From NCBI GenBank assembly GCA_027382625.1, contig JAJKFJ010022021.1, positions 1 through 64,000 on the forward strand: DNA of 64,000 nt. Reading direction: 5' to 3'. The notes under the pieces were generated by a model, which had not been told where the DNA came from, ran no database searches, and saw nothing but the letters and a program-made list of their open reading frames with translations. Position numbers and translations under genes: made by a program. Below are positions 1 to 10,450 of the stretch, one piece after another; position 1 is the first letter of the stretch, and each line of letters opens with the position of its first letter. The stretch comes from Tetmemena sp. SeJ-2015. Its lineage: Eukaryota > Ciliophora > Spirotrichea > Sporadotrichida > Oxytrichidae.

Positions 1-1
1 G

Positions 2-196
2 GTTAGCAACAGCAGCCCGAAGCGTACGTTAAAGCTAGATAAAAATAGCATAGAGGCCAGGATGCAAAGACGACTAACTAGACAATAAGAATTATAAGAA
101 GCTTACAAATAAGAAGATAACTTCATTTTCACTGCTTTCAAGTGCCTACTCAGAAACTTTAAAGCACATTATAAAGATTATTTGTGTCCGTTATGA
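2..196 (+). CDS. C-terminal end of an unrecognised protein (partial)
   Basis: This open frame enters from the left edge and ends at TGA 194-196, giving 64 residues with TAA/TAG read as Gln. The stretch EARMQRRLTRQQELQEAYKQ is charged and helix-like, followed by an aromatic/basic tail ending DYLCPL. Its composition is coding-like and unlike the AT-rich spacers. No family is recognisable and the gene begins outside the window. The stop lies about 200 bases from the stop of the ArfGAP-like gene on the other strand, so the two genes converge. Confidence 0.5.
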
Positions 197-392
197 GGAG
201 GTCTGACTTTAGGATCCATGGGTCTTCCTACGATCTCCTATCCTGATAGAATAGGGTAGCTACTGTTAAAATTAAATTATCAAGGACTTGATTTGAATAT
301 CCTTAGGTTTGAGGATGGTTTTCATAAATCTGGTTTTAAAATATGATGCAAATTCTTCAATTTTATATGTTGAAATTTAAATACGTAGCTTA

Positions 393-956
393 TCAATTTC
401 CTGATTTGAAGAGGCCCTTGAACTTATCCTTTACGCCACTTTCTGCAAATTTATTGCCGACGTAATTTCCAAATTTACTGAGTCCATCTTCGGCCTTTCC
501 AGCTAATTACTTTGCAGTTCCAACACCTTTATTAAAGACTTCCTCTACATTTCTGGCGGGCTACTCTTCAGTGAAATCTCTTCCTTGCACATTTGCCGTG
601 AGTCTGCGCTTATAATACCTAGCTTCTCTGCCATTATACTTGCTATCAATGCTTTTCCATTCAGAACTATACTACTTCATGAAGTCCCAGAATTGCTTGT
701 TTCCTCCTAGCTCCATCGATTTAATTTGGTACTGATCCCAAAGATCTTCAAAAAGAGGCTTGACGTAGCTATTTTCCATTCCGAAATGCGCCACGTGATA
801 GTCTGCGCACTCTTGGCAGAGTAGAATTCCATAGGTAACTGAGGCGTGAGTACTCTCCTTTTTATTGCAGTCCACACAGAACTTATTGTAGGAGTCCTTT
901 TGCTGTAGATTATGCATGAATTGGGACAGCTGAGGTGGTTGGATAAGACTTTCCAT
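393..956 (-). CDS. ArfGAP-like zinc-finger protein without the arginine finger
   Basis: A 187-residue protein with no visible IES or intron. Residues about 27-94 match the ArfGAP fold: paired cysteines CVDC and CQEC spaced as in a C4 zinc finger, the THASVTYGILLC strand, then the family's GGN motif. Known ArfGAPs stimulate GTP hydrolysis by Arf GTPases on Golgi and endosomal membranes, using an Arg in the HRxLG motif. Here that stretch reads YHVAHFG, so the catalytic Arg is absent and a binding or scaffold role is more likely than GAP activity. Residues after about 100 form a basic, glycine-containing helical tail (VGTAKQLAGKAEDGLSKFGN) resembling ArfGAP2/3-type or amphipathic tails. The TAG codons in it are Gln. 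The start is the first ATG, preceded by AT-rich DNA. A relative with the same substitution lies at 60.3-61.6 kb. Confidence 0.75.
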
Positions 957-1175
957 TAATTCGATTAAGTATTGATAGGAAAATTGGGTTGTAAATTATT
1001 ATTATTATTAATTACATCTATCTCGCTTCCTGAGATAAAAGTAGTTGCGGGTCTTTTCTCACTCACTTACTTAATCTCCTATTTTAATCCTGAATCAACT
1101 GATATTGTGGTGATGATTAAAGATGATAGAAGATTTGTAGGTCTTTGAATTTTATTAATCAAGCTATAAAACGTA

Positions 1176-4100
1176 ATGAGTAAGCAGCAGCAGTCGCAAG
1201 TTTTTAGACTCACTAGGAATTCAGAATCTCACCTGTTGGAACGAGCATAGCCCTATAGATCTACTAGAGCCACTAGCAACCAAAATATTGAAGTTGATGA
1301 GGAGAACTTAATGACTTTTTTGGAGCAGCTTAAGTAAAATAAGAAAGCGATGGAAGTATTTGCACATGGGCTTGTCTCAACGAGCAGAAGTAGGATCAAT
1401 AACAGCTCAAATAGGAATAATATCCACAATCATACCATCTCAATCGCTCCTAAAACTTCTTCATTCAATCATTTTTAGTAGCATCTGAATTGTTTTAAAG
1501 AAACTAATGGCCTTAACCTTACCAATGTGAACTTAAAACCTCAGCTAAATGGTGGGGGTCATAAGAGCCTCGAACGTTTAGAAAGGTTGATCGTTTATAT
1601 TTTAATGGCTGATATGAGACTGGTTCGAACTAAAGAGGTTACAAACATATAGACAAAAATTATTTAAAGTTAGCCTATCTCATCTGGTCTAAGATCTTCT
1701 ACTGGAGAGTATGAGTGTTTTATAGGCATTAAGCAAACACATTCAGAGTCTTTTGGATTCCATCTATCAAATAACAATCATGCTTAAATTAGTCTATCAA
1801 TCATTCCATATAAATTTTTTAATTTAATCATCAAAGGTTTAAAAAGATAAATTTTTATACCCGTACAGAGTATAAATAAGCTGAGTTTGCTGTAGAATGA
1901 CTTAGACTATGGGTAACTTCCGCCCTTATTCCAAAACTAAAAGTAAAATAACGCTATCTTCTCGAATAAAAGCAACTAACTTATCTTTCATGAGCTTATA
2001 TGTGTATTTAAATGCAAACTTCATAGCTATATTTGAGAATTTTAAAAATGAGATATATTTTTAACTTTAAGGGACTCTAAATGAAATAAATTCTTCCCTT
2101 GTTACATAATAGCAAAGCAAGAAAAAGGAACTACCTAGATATATGCAAGCCAACGCAGCATGGCTTTCTAAAGACAAAAAAGCTGACGGTAGATAGAATG
2201 ATCCTCTAGCTGAGTCAATTTTCTCAAAGTAAAAGAATGCTAGTCTGCTACTGCCTTCCCTCGGAAAGGATTTGAAAAAGAGAGAAAAGGATGGAGAGGA
2301 TCTTGATGGAGATCTTGGCTAAGCTCTTAATTCTAAAGCATCAAAACTGTTGTAGCCTAAGTATTTCGTGATAAATAGAGAAGATCCTCTAATGATAGAT
2401 CTCTTCAAGAAAATATGCTAGGAGAAGAAAGATTCAAATATCATAAGGGCTAGACTCACAAAAGGTAAAATGAAAGCACATCTAAGTAGGCGTTACAAAG
2501 GCAAGGTTGCAGAAAAGATCATGCAATACTTAGAATTAATTAAATAAGTATGCATAATCAAATATTTTCATATATAAGGGTTATTTAATAGATCTTAACT
2601 TAGATTTTTCAGTGCCTCTTGAATTTGGAGGATTTGTGGATTTACTGGAGAAATTGCTTAACTTTGGTCAAGATAAGTTAAAGAAGATGGAAAATAAATT
2701 TCTTATACATTTATCTTAAGCACATATATGGCTTTCACAGTTTTCGATTTTAATGACGATCGTTAGATTTGCAGTCTGGACCTATATTCTCTGATGAAAA
2801 TGTATGAGAGCGACGACTAAGTATTCGTTAGCGCTTACAGTTACGATATATGCAAGATGATAGCCTTTCTTGACTAAAAGAAAACTTTAAAGGGAAATTA
2901 AAACTATGAACTCAACTAGAAACTCAAGAATATCCAACGTAAAGTGGAACAAGCTATGAAACTGTATTAAGCAAATAAGATTCAAGCTGAGGACAAAAAC
3001 TTGCCCAAAAATTAGAGAAGCAAAAATGAGGGTAAAGGGAGTGAATTAGCTTCAATAGGAAATATATCGGATTAGAGTTCAATCTAGAATTAATCATCAG
3101 TAGGTAGTGCGGACGAGTTTGAGAGCTCTTCTAGTGATGAGGAAGAGGAATAAACTGGAGGTGATAAGACAACGACTAATCAAAATAAGAGTCGAGCTAT
3201 AACTGCAATGAGCAGAAGAACTAGTATGATGAGTAGGAGAGGAAATAAAAGCGAAATAAGAAAGGACCTCAAGCGTATGAACACTAGCAATAGTCGCATT
3301 TCTAGAGTTTCGAGAGGTTCAGGAAAATCTATGATGTCTACTAAGTCTAGAGCTGCTTCGTCAAGACGTTATCAAGGAGGATTCTTTTCTCATTATACGG
3401 AATAGGAGCAGGAAGAGGAAAAGGAGAATCCATTTGATGTGGTTTTTGGCAAAAATATTATAAATCGCATGAAAAATAATAAGGACTACAATGAGAAAAT
3501 GAATTTTAATGACTTTAGGACTTAGATAGATTGGGGTGATAATCTATATCCCAGTTTCATTGTAGATGTGATATAGTATATGAGCACTTTTTCAATCGAG
3601 GATTATATTTTTCAGAAAAAGGTTCAAGAAAGATAGGAATAAGAGACTAAAGCATTCCAAGAAATTGTAAATAAAAGAAAGCAAGAAGGAGAGACTTTAG
3701 ATGAGTAGTTTATGATTGACTAACTTCGAAGATAGAACATCTCTGAATCCGATTAAGAGCTCATTTCCTTAAAGAATAAGATCGGCGAAACTTTTTATAG
3801 GAAGCTTCTTAGATTCTTCAGGGGCATATGCAAAAATCCAATAGAGTCTAGAGATAGTTCCCTTTTCATAACCCAAGAATCTTTAGCAAAGAAATTGAAA
3901 ACTCACTTAGGACATCGATGCGAATTCTTAGCTTAGAGACTCTACTACTATTTCTCTAATAACATTAATCTGAAGCGCATTTCTTTCAAAGACTTTGCAG
4001 AGAAGATTTTGATACTGTGGGAGGGAAGCCAGAGAGATATTTTTAAGTTTTCATTTCAGCTTCTTGATATCGAAATGATGGCTATCTAAATGGGACTGAT

Positions 4101-4704
4101 TTGATAACCGTCGAAGATTCAATTGAGATGCACTCAATCTATGGCAAAGAAATTCAAATACTGGTGCATCACTACGTCGACACTCATCTAAAGATTAAGA
4201 ATAGAATGAATCCTAAGCATTATCTTCACCTTGATAACTATATAATGCTACTGGGAGGAATTAATCAAAAGCCTTGTATCATAGAAGAGCTTAAAGCTAA
4301 GATATTAGCCAACCTGGCAAGTATGCTGCAAAATCAGTATTTTTCAAATTGCTGGAGAAAAAGGGAGACAAGGGGGACGATTAAAGAGTAAAGAGGAATA
4401 ACAAGTTTGGATTAAAGTTATAATTGTAATTTAATAAAAAAATTTTGGAGTATAGAACTAGAATACGAATGACGCCCCATAGCACCTTAATAAAGCTATT
4501 TTGATGATGAGTGGATTGAGTCCACTAAGAGATAAAAAGAAAGTTACATTCTACTACATCCCTCCTTATAAGGATGAAAACGATGAATAAAACTACAGGA
4601 GTAGCAGAGCTAAGAAACTCAAAGATTTGCCTACTATTCCAGTGCACTTAAATGCTCTTGAGGAAGCAGAGACTACTACTCTCAAAATTAAAATACAATA
4701 GTGA
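1176..4704 (+). CDS. Long EF-hand calcium-binding protein (MDS/IES mosaic)
   Basis: The frame starts MSKQQQSQVFRLTRN at 1176 and, after IES removal, runs to TGA 4702-4704, about 1100 codons. The first part is Ser/Asn-rich and unrecognised. From about 2150 there is a basic helical region, then an EF-hand (FTVFDFNDDRQICSLDLYSL, 2730-2790), a long acidic/Ser-Arg linker (2990-3420) and a second EF-hand loop near 4060-4100 (DIENDGYLNG). Two IESs with clean pointers (2528-2604, 2687-2731) restore the frame through the first EF-hand. Further changes of frame at about 1880-1990, near 4073 and near 4345-4450 are unresolved. The 4073 shift is fixed by one extra A and then gives a canonical loop, which suggests a lost base. 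Bases 1176-2036 could be a separate gene. Calcium sensing is inferred from the EF-hands; no partner is known. Confidence 0.6.
2528..2604 (+). other. IES, 7-bp pointer ACTTAGA
   Basis: ACTTAGA occurs at 2528-2534 and 2598-2604. Removing one copy plus the insert (70 nt) joins ATG CAA TAC TTA to GAT TTT TCA and continues MQYLDFSVPLEFGGFVDLL in frame; without removal the frame changes. Confidence 0.85.
2687..2731 (+). other. IES, 4-bp pointer ATGG
   Basis: ATGG occurs at 2687-2690 and 2728-2731. Deleting 41 nt joins DKLKKM to AFTVFDFNDDRQ, reconstituting the start of an EF-hand. The insert is AT-rich. Confidence 0.85.
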
Positions 4705-4830
4705 CTTAAGGAGTGATTTTTACTGAGATATATATATATATTGTTTGAATTCATTTAATTTTGTTAATAAACTTTAAGCTAGTACATCTTTACAACTCAG
4801 ATCATAATCCTTTTACTCATCTCGCCTCTC

Positions 4831-5752
4831 TCATACGATTCTGTTAAGTTCAGTGGCATACTCGAGACAAAGAGAAATCATTTTGTTGTTAGGAATTTCC
4901 TTGAGTTGCTCCTTTTGTCTATGGAAGAAGAGTCTGTCGTTCTGTATCTGCCAGTTAACTCCTTCTTTCTCTGAGTTGAGTTGAACGAATTGCTGGAAGT
5001 CTTGGATGCTGTTAATCATGAACATGCGCTGAGCATCAGCCAAAGAGAGAGACTCGTAAGCCTTCTCTGCAGAACGGGCAACCTCAAAGCGGATGGCATC
5101 CACGAATTTGTCGATGAAGAAGTGGTACTCCTTGATGGGCACTTATTGCTGCTGGCTGAGAATTTTCTTGTAGCTGCCTTCCACAAAGTGCTGCTCCAGA
5201 GACACTGGCACAGTGATATAGACGTTGGTCAATTCCTCGACTGGGATCAGCTCAATCTCAGTGTGATACTCAGAGATTTTATTGTAAGAGAGTAAGTAGA
5301 GGAGGTAGAGGCCGACGATGGACCACATCTTTTGGGAAGGAGGGATGATTCCGCTAGATTAATGTTAGAGATGAGTATTCTTCATTAAAGATAATCTTAC
5401 TTGAACTCGTCATAGTATGTCTTGAGGATGCTCATGTGATTTTCAAACTCTTAGATGTTTTGCTTTTCAACGCTCAGGAAGGTGGCATACTCGTATACCT
5501 CTCCTAAAGAAATGTTAAGCAATCTTGACTCATCATAATTTCATATCCTGCCATTTTAACTTTGTTTCCACTTACTTGCAAGAACACACTCTCTCATATC
5601 TGGTTTGAAGCAGGGAGGAATGTTCTGAAGGAAGCAGAGATCAACTTTGAGTTGCCTCACAGCTTGTCTCTTTCCTCAAGAGTTGCCTGTCCCTCACTAA
5701 TTTGCTTTAGCTTCTGCAAGCCATTGTACACTCTGTCAACTGGACTAACCAT
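4831..5752 (-). CDS. RPN12: 26S proteasome lid subunit Rpn12/PSMD8
   Basis: Rpn12 is a PCI-type subunit of the proteasome regulatory particle lid. The sequence shows its hallmark central run: an N-terminal helix (MVSPVDRVYNGLQKLKQI), LKVDLCFLQNIPPCF, EVYEYATFLSVEKQNIQEFE, KTYYDEFNGIIPPSQK, then KISEYHTEIELIP, TVPVSLEQHFVEGSYKK, EYHFFIDKFVDAIRFEVARS and EKAYESLSLADA. Two GT-AG introns are supported: 5504-5575 (splicing gives VLAREVYEYATF) and 5354-5400 (gives YYDEFNGIIPPSQK). Near 5660 the frame needs one extra base between DKL and VRQLKVDL, probably an assembly deletion. Length, about 260 residues, matches the family. TGA is at 4831-4833 and the start is the only upstream ATG in frame. Confidence 0.88.
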
Positions 5753-6000
5753 TTTGAATTATTAAAAATTTTGGTTAACTCCTCTCTCAAATTCTTTAAT
5801 ATTCATTCTCATCATCACACAACTCTTTAGGCTCTATAATTATAGATGACTCATTAATTGAGATGATTTAACTCTAATTTCATTTTGACTCCTTGGCGGC
5901 TAGTTTATAATAATTGCGTGAGTTTTAAATTATTTTTGGGAGTGATTAGTTAGTAGGGGAGGAGTCCAGGGAAATATTAATAATTAAAGATATTGTGAAA

Positions 6001-9000
6001 ATGAGTTCACGGGGAGATCAGGAATAGGAAGAAGAGAAGCAGCCTTTTGTTTACAAGGCTGAACCTCTCAACACGCAGATGGTAATTTCTCTTTCAGCTT
6101 TACTCATACTTTCTTTAGATATTAACAGTTATAGAAATCCAGGGCAAATTTTATTGAAAATATTGTGAAAATGAGCTTCAAATTCTTGGGGTCAAATAGC
6201 AACAAAAAGCAAAGCTTTTTATGAAACCCTCTTTCAATCACGAATAATTTCTCATTTCAGCTTAAATATCAAATGTTAAAATTTAAAAAGAATAAACTGA
6301 AAATCGTATATTTACTTTAATAAATACTACTGTTTCTGAATAGGGAGTTTAAATTTAAGTGAGTGCGAAATCAGTGATTTATAACAACCACCCACTCAGC
6401 CGAATTCCGTTCTTGAAGGCACTGCCTTTCCTGAGTATTTGCAGGTGCTGCATGGGTAGGCAAAAGAAGGATCTTCAGACTGGGATTAAAGAAAGCCCTT
6501 CTCAAGAAGATGGATATTAAGATACCCAAAACAGACCTCAAATTAGAGGAAGACCCCTTCCTCAGGTTAGGTAAGTTTCTCGTCCAATAGCGGATCAAGC
6601 CAGCTTAATCTTTGAGCTTTGATAAAGTTTCAGTTCAAAATGTGGTGTTGTCTTTAGTCCAATGATGTTAACTTTGTTTTTAGGATTTGGAATGAATGCG
6701 TACTTTGAAAAGCTAAAATACTTCACGATACTGATGCTGCTCATGTTCATATTCTCTCTCCCTGCGATCTCAGTTTTCAAGAGTTACTCTGGGCTCACTA
6801 AGTAGCCCATGGGAATGATTACCAAATACTCTCTAGGAAATATGGGTGAGTCCGCGCTTGCTAATTCCGCATTCCTCGTGCAATATCCTTTAATTATTTG
6901 CGAAACTCACCCGCACTCCCTAATGATTTAATTATTAAATAATATATGTAATAGGTGGAAGCGAAAGTTTATGCAAGTTCGCGCCAATGGACTCCACCAA
7001 ACTTACTCTTGAATGCACTACTGGCTATCTTGACCCGGAAAATGCTATTTATGGTATTATTCCAGAGGACAGTGACATAGTCAACTATTGTCTCAACAAT
7101 AATATCACTCAGAGATGCTCTCAGTCTCTAGACTCTAAGAAAATTAATGCCTTTTTGGCTCAAGAATGCACAGATGTCCACAAATGTGAGATTAATGTCA
7201 ACAACATACGTCTCAATATGTTCAATGAAATTGTAAGTTGCTCTTAGTCGTTAAAGTTTTAATAATTTCTTAATAGGGAGGCAACAAGGCAGTGTGTACA
7301 GACTCACAGTCAGATTTCTTCATTCAAATTCCTTGCGTTGTTCATGAAGATGCACAAGTGAAACGTTAAACTGAAGGTCTTTTCATTGCTTGCATGGGAG
7401 TCTTCATGGCCCTATTCTTCATCATTACTATTGACTATTTGAGATGTATCTTCAAGAACTAATACATTGAAAAATTATTGCATATATATCTATCCATTTA
7501 TGAATGGGATGTGAAGACTATTACTGCTGGAGACTACTCAGTCGAGCTAGATATTCCAGAAGAGATGTGGGAGAATTTTAGAAAGGAGCACTATAACCCA
7601 AGCAAAGGAAAGACTTGCTTAGAGCAGTTCAGAAATTATGTGCTATCCATTTTTAAATGTGCAAGGTGAACTTGAAAGCAGGCTCACAGAGATGCCAGAC
7701 CTTGGATATGAAGATGAAACCCCAGAGAACATTAACATCTCTATGTTTACTTTCGCCTTCGATAATGCTTAACTTATTAACCTACTCAAAAAGAGAGGAG
7801 ACGCTATTAAGTTTGAGAGATGGGATGAAATGAGAGCAATCAACGCTAAGATTGATAAGCTAAAAACCAAAAAGGGAGACAAGTTTAACAGACCAGTGAC
7901 AGCTTTCCTTACCTTTGAAAATGAAGAAGGTCTAAACAGATGCAAGGCTTACAATGACGTTGTGGAAAGTGATCCTGAATACGCCACATGAATTTTAAAT
8001 CATAATAAAATATGATGAAGACTCTTCTAGGAGTGGAACTTGATATTGAGGATGCATCAGAGCCTACAGACATTATTTGGGAGAACAGACACTTCTCTGG
8101 CTGGGACAGATTCATTCGTACTTGCTATGTTGGCATCAAAGTGCTGATCTTGCTCTCCATTTCATTCGTCGTCATTCTCTACAGTTCTCAAATCGCTAAC
8201 AAGCCTTTGCTAAAGTATCCTCCTATTAACTGTGAAGAGATGGAAGAGACTCAAGGAACTAGTTTCTAGATCAATGCCTATGGTGAATGGGACCGCAATT
8301 TTGAAAAGAACGGTCGTGAAGTTGACAACCCAATTTATATGGGTATCCTAAGTGCTTCTGTGATAACAACGTGGCAAACACTCCAGGATTTACAAAAAGC
8401 ACTTATGTCGAGGGAATCAGTCGCCATAACGGTCAAGTTGTTGAAGCTCCAATTTGCAAGCGTTATTTATAATATGATAAATTTCTCAGACATGTTTATG
8501 GCTAAGATTATCGGTTACGCTATGTCTGGATTCATCGTGACAATCAACTTCATGCTGAGACTGATCATGATCAACTGGATTAAATGGATTGGTCATGATA
8601 CCCACTCTGCTCAAATTAAAGCTATCTGTAACGGAGTCTTCATCGCTTAGTTCTTGAACTCTGGAATCTTGCTACTGCTCGTTTAGGCAAACTTTGGAGA
8701 AATTATGAAGAGTTTTGACACAGAAATTGATGGCTTTGATCCTGCTTCTTTCATTAATCAAGTTTTCAATGGACCTTTCTATGATTTCGTGCCTCTCTGG
8801 TACACTGTTGTAGGATACAAGATTATCTAGACCATGATAATCATGTGCGTCTTTCCTCTTTGCGAGATCGGTATGGGATATGGACCTCTGTGGATAGCTC
8901 GTAAGCTCGATTCAAATTGGACTAATGACTCCTATAAAACCAAGACCACTAACATGCAAAGATATATTGACATTTATTCTGGCCCTGCTTACATGATCCA

Positions 9001-10239
9001 TTTCAAGTACTCTGGAATCATGAACGTCACTTTCATAACTATGATGTACGGTATGGGTCAACCCATTCTCTTCCTTATCGCAGCCATTGCCTTTTTCATT
9101 CTCTACGTTTTAAGTTATCATTAATTTATATTATTTGTTCAGGAGAGAATTCTGGTAGCTTACTTTTATCAGATGCCTCCAACTTTTGACGACTAATTGA
9201 CCAAGAACGTCTTGAGCAATGTGCGCTTTGCTGCGGTGTTCTATCTCTTCTTCGGTTTCTGGCAAGTAGGAAACAAAGTTATTTTCCAAAACTTCTGGAG
9301 CTACGTTGAAGATACTCAAGATGTTATGCTATCAGGCCACACCATTGACACTATTAAAGTTGATCAGAGCTCTCCTCTGCTGCTAATTGGTCTCGCTATC
9401 TTCATTATCATCATCCTCTAAACTTTCTTCAAGCGCCAACTCAAAGCCTGGGGCTACTCTTTTGGCGGTGCTAAGATTAATGTTGATGAAAATCTTCCTT
9501 TCTATTTCACTTCTATCAAGCTGCAAGAAGCTGACTGGCTTCTCAAGGAAAATGAAAATCTACGTGATGAGTATGGCTTCAGCATTATTGGCAACCGTAC
9601 TTGCCGTATTTTGGACACCACAGCTCCTCCAAAGAAAGCCATTTCTGGAGTTCCTTACTATATAATCCTCAGTAATCCTGCTTATCAAAGAGACTTCCAA
9701 TACATCTCTTGTGATGTTCCAGACAGAAACAACCTCATCAAGGATGTATATTGCAGTTATTAATTAAAAGTATTAATGATGACGACGATGATGATGAGAA
9801 TGACTGCGAATAGTCTGACTTGGTGAGCATCCTTCTTAATATGGCTTATATCCCTGAAGAGGTGATTGGCTAATTTAAATTCGAAAGTGGCTTCCATAAG
9901 AAGTTCAAGCCTTCAATGGACGCATACCTAATGAAATACGGCAAGAGCAGATCTGGCAAGAACTCAAAGAGTCAGAGTATGTTCTCTAACGATTCAAGTG
10001 GAGAAGGGTCTCAGAAAGAAACAAGAGCAAGAACCTTTCCAAGAGAATAAGATTGTCTCTACTCTAAGTAAGAAGATTCTCTGAGCACGAGGTAGCCTCA
10101 CCTGAAGTTCTCAGCTAATCAATAAAGGTAACAACAACAGTTCATATAATGGACTGGGAAGAAGTAAGTTTATATCCCCAGTCCAAGTAAAGTCATTAAG
10201 CCTACTTAGTCCTTTACCAAGCAATTCCTCTCAGAATGA
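6001..10239 (+). CDS. TMEM63/OSCA-like multi-pass membrane protein
   Basis: The family (OSCA/CSC1/TMEM63) comprises mechanosensitive or osmosensitive cation channels related to anoctamins. Seen here: an N-terminal TM helix (LKYFTILMLLMFIFSLPAI, about 6710), a Cys-rich loop (6990-7360), TM (GVFMALFFIITIDYL), a cytosolic domain with VTAFLTFENEEGLNRC and ASEPTDIIWENRHF (the family's AF-TF and EP-D-IWEN signatures), then repeated TM helices, including MMYGMGQPILFLIAAIAFFI followed by MPPTFDD. The tail is acidic then Ser/Gln-rich. Introns: 6571-6683, 6846-6954, 7233-7276 and probably 9107-9142. IESs at 7468-7504, 7638-7662 and 9743-9781, and one unresolved near 7962-8038. Single-base frame shifts near 8340 and 8480 look like assembly errors. 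The 5' end between 6001 and 6480 is uncertain. The family call is firm at superfamily level; channel function is inferred. Confidence 0.7.
7468..7504 (+). other. In-frame IES, pointer TGAA
   Basis: TGAA at 7468-7471 and 7501-7504; deleting 33 nt joins NQYIE to WDVKTITAGDYSVE. The insert is a multiple of three and has no TGA in frame, so retention would simply add 11 residues. Confidence 0.7.
7638..7662 (+). other. IES, 6-bp pointer ATGTGC
   Basis: ATGTGC at 7638-7643 and 7657-7662, offset 19. Deletion joins QFRNYV to QGELESRLTEMPDL and moves the frame as required by the downstream coding sequence. Confidence 0.85.
9743..9781 (+). other. IES, pointer GATG
   Basis: GATG at 9743-9746 and 9778-9781, offset 35. 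Deletion joins DRNNLIK to an acidic run and ENDCEQSDLVSILLN, removing an out-of-frame AT-rich stretch. Confidence 0.75.
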
Positions 10240-10450
10240 GGATGATTGCAAACTCAAACTATTAATTTAAATTTTACTCTCTTTTAATTACAAATCTTAA
10301 AAATGATGAATGTAAGGAACTCAGATGAAAGTTTTAGCTTTGAAAAGTTTCGAGAAATAAGTTGAGACTATGAGAAATCTAGTGGTTGTTTAATGTTGGG
10401 ATGGAATAAATTAAAATTAATTTTATTTATTGTGATCGTATCTAATAGCG

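Noticed and set aside
5143..5328. Open frames on the + strand opposite Rpn12 (about 4981-5295 and 5562-5765)
   Set aside because: They are shadows of the Rpn12 exons; only the minus strand gives family motifs.
9107..9142. An IES in the TMEM63-like gene
   Set aside because: The boundaries are GT and TTCAG with no pointer repeat, so a 36-nt intron fits better, although the insert also lacks TGA.
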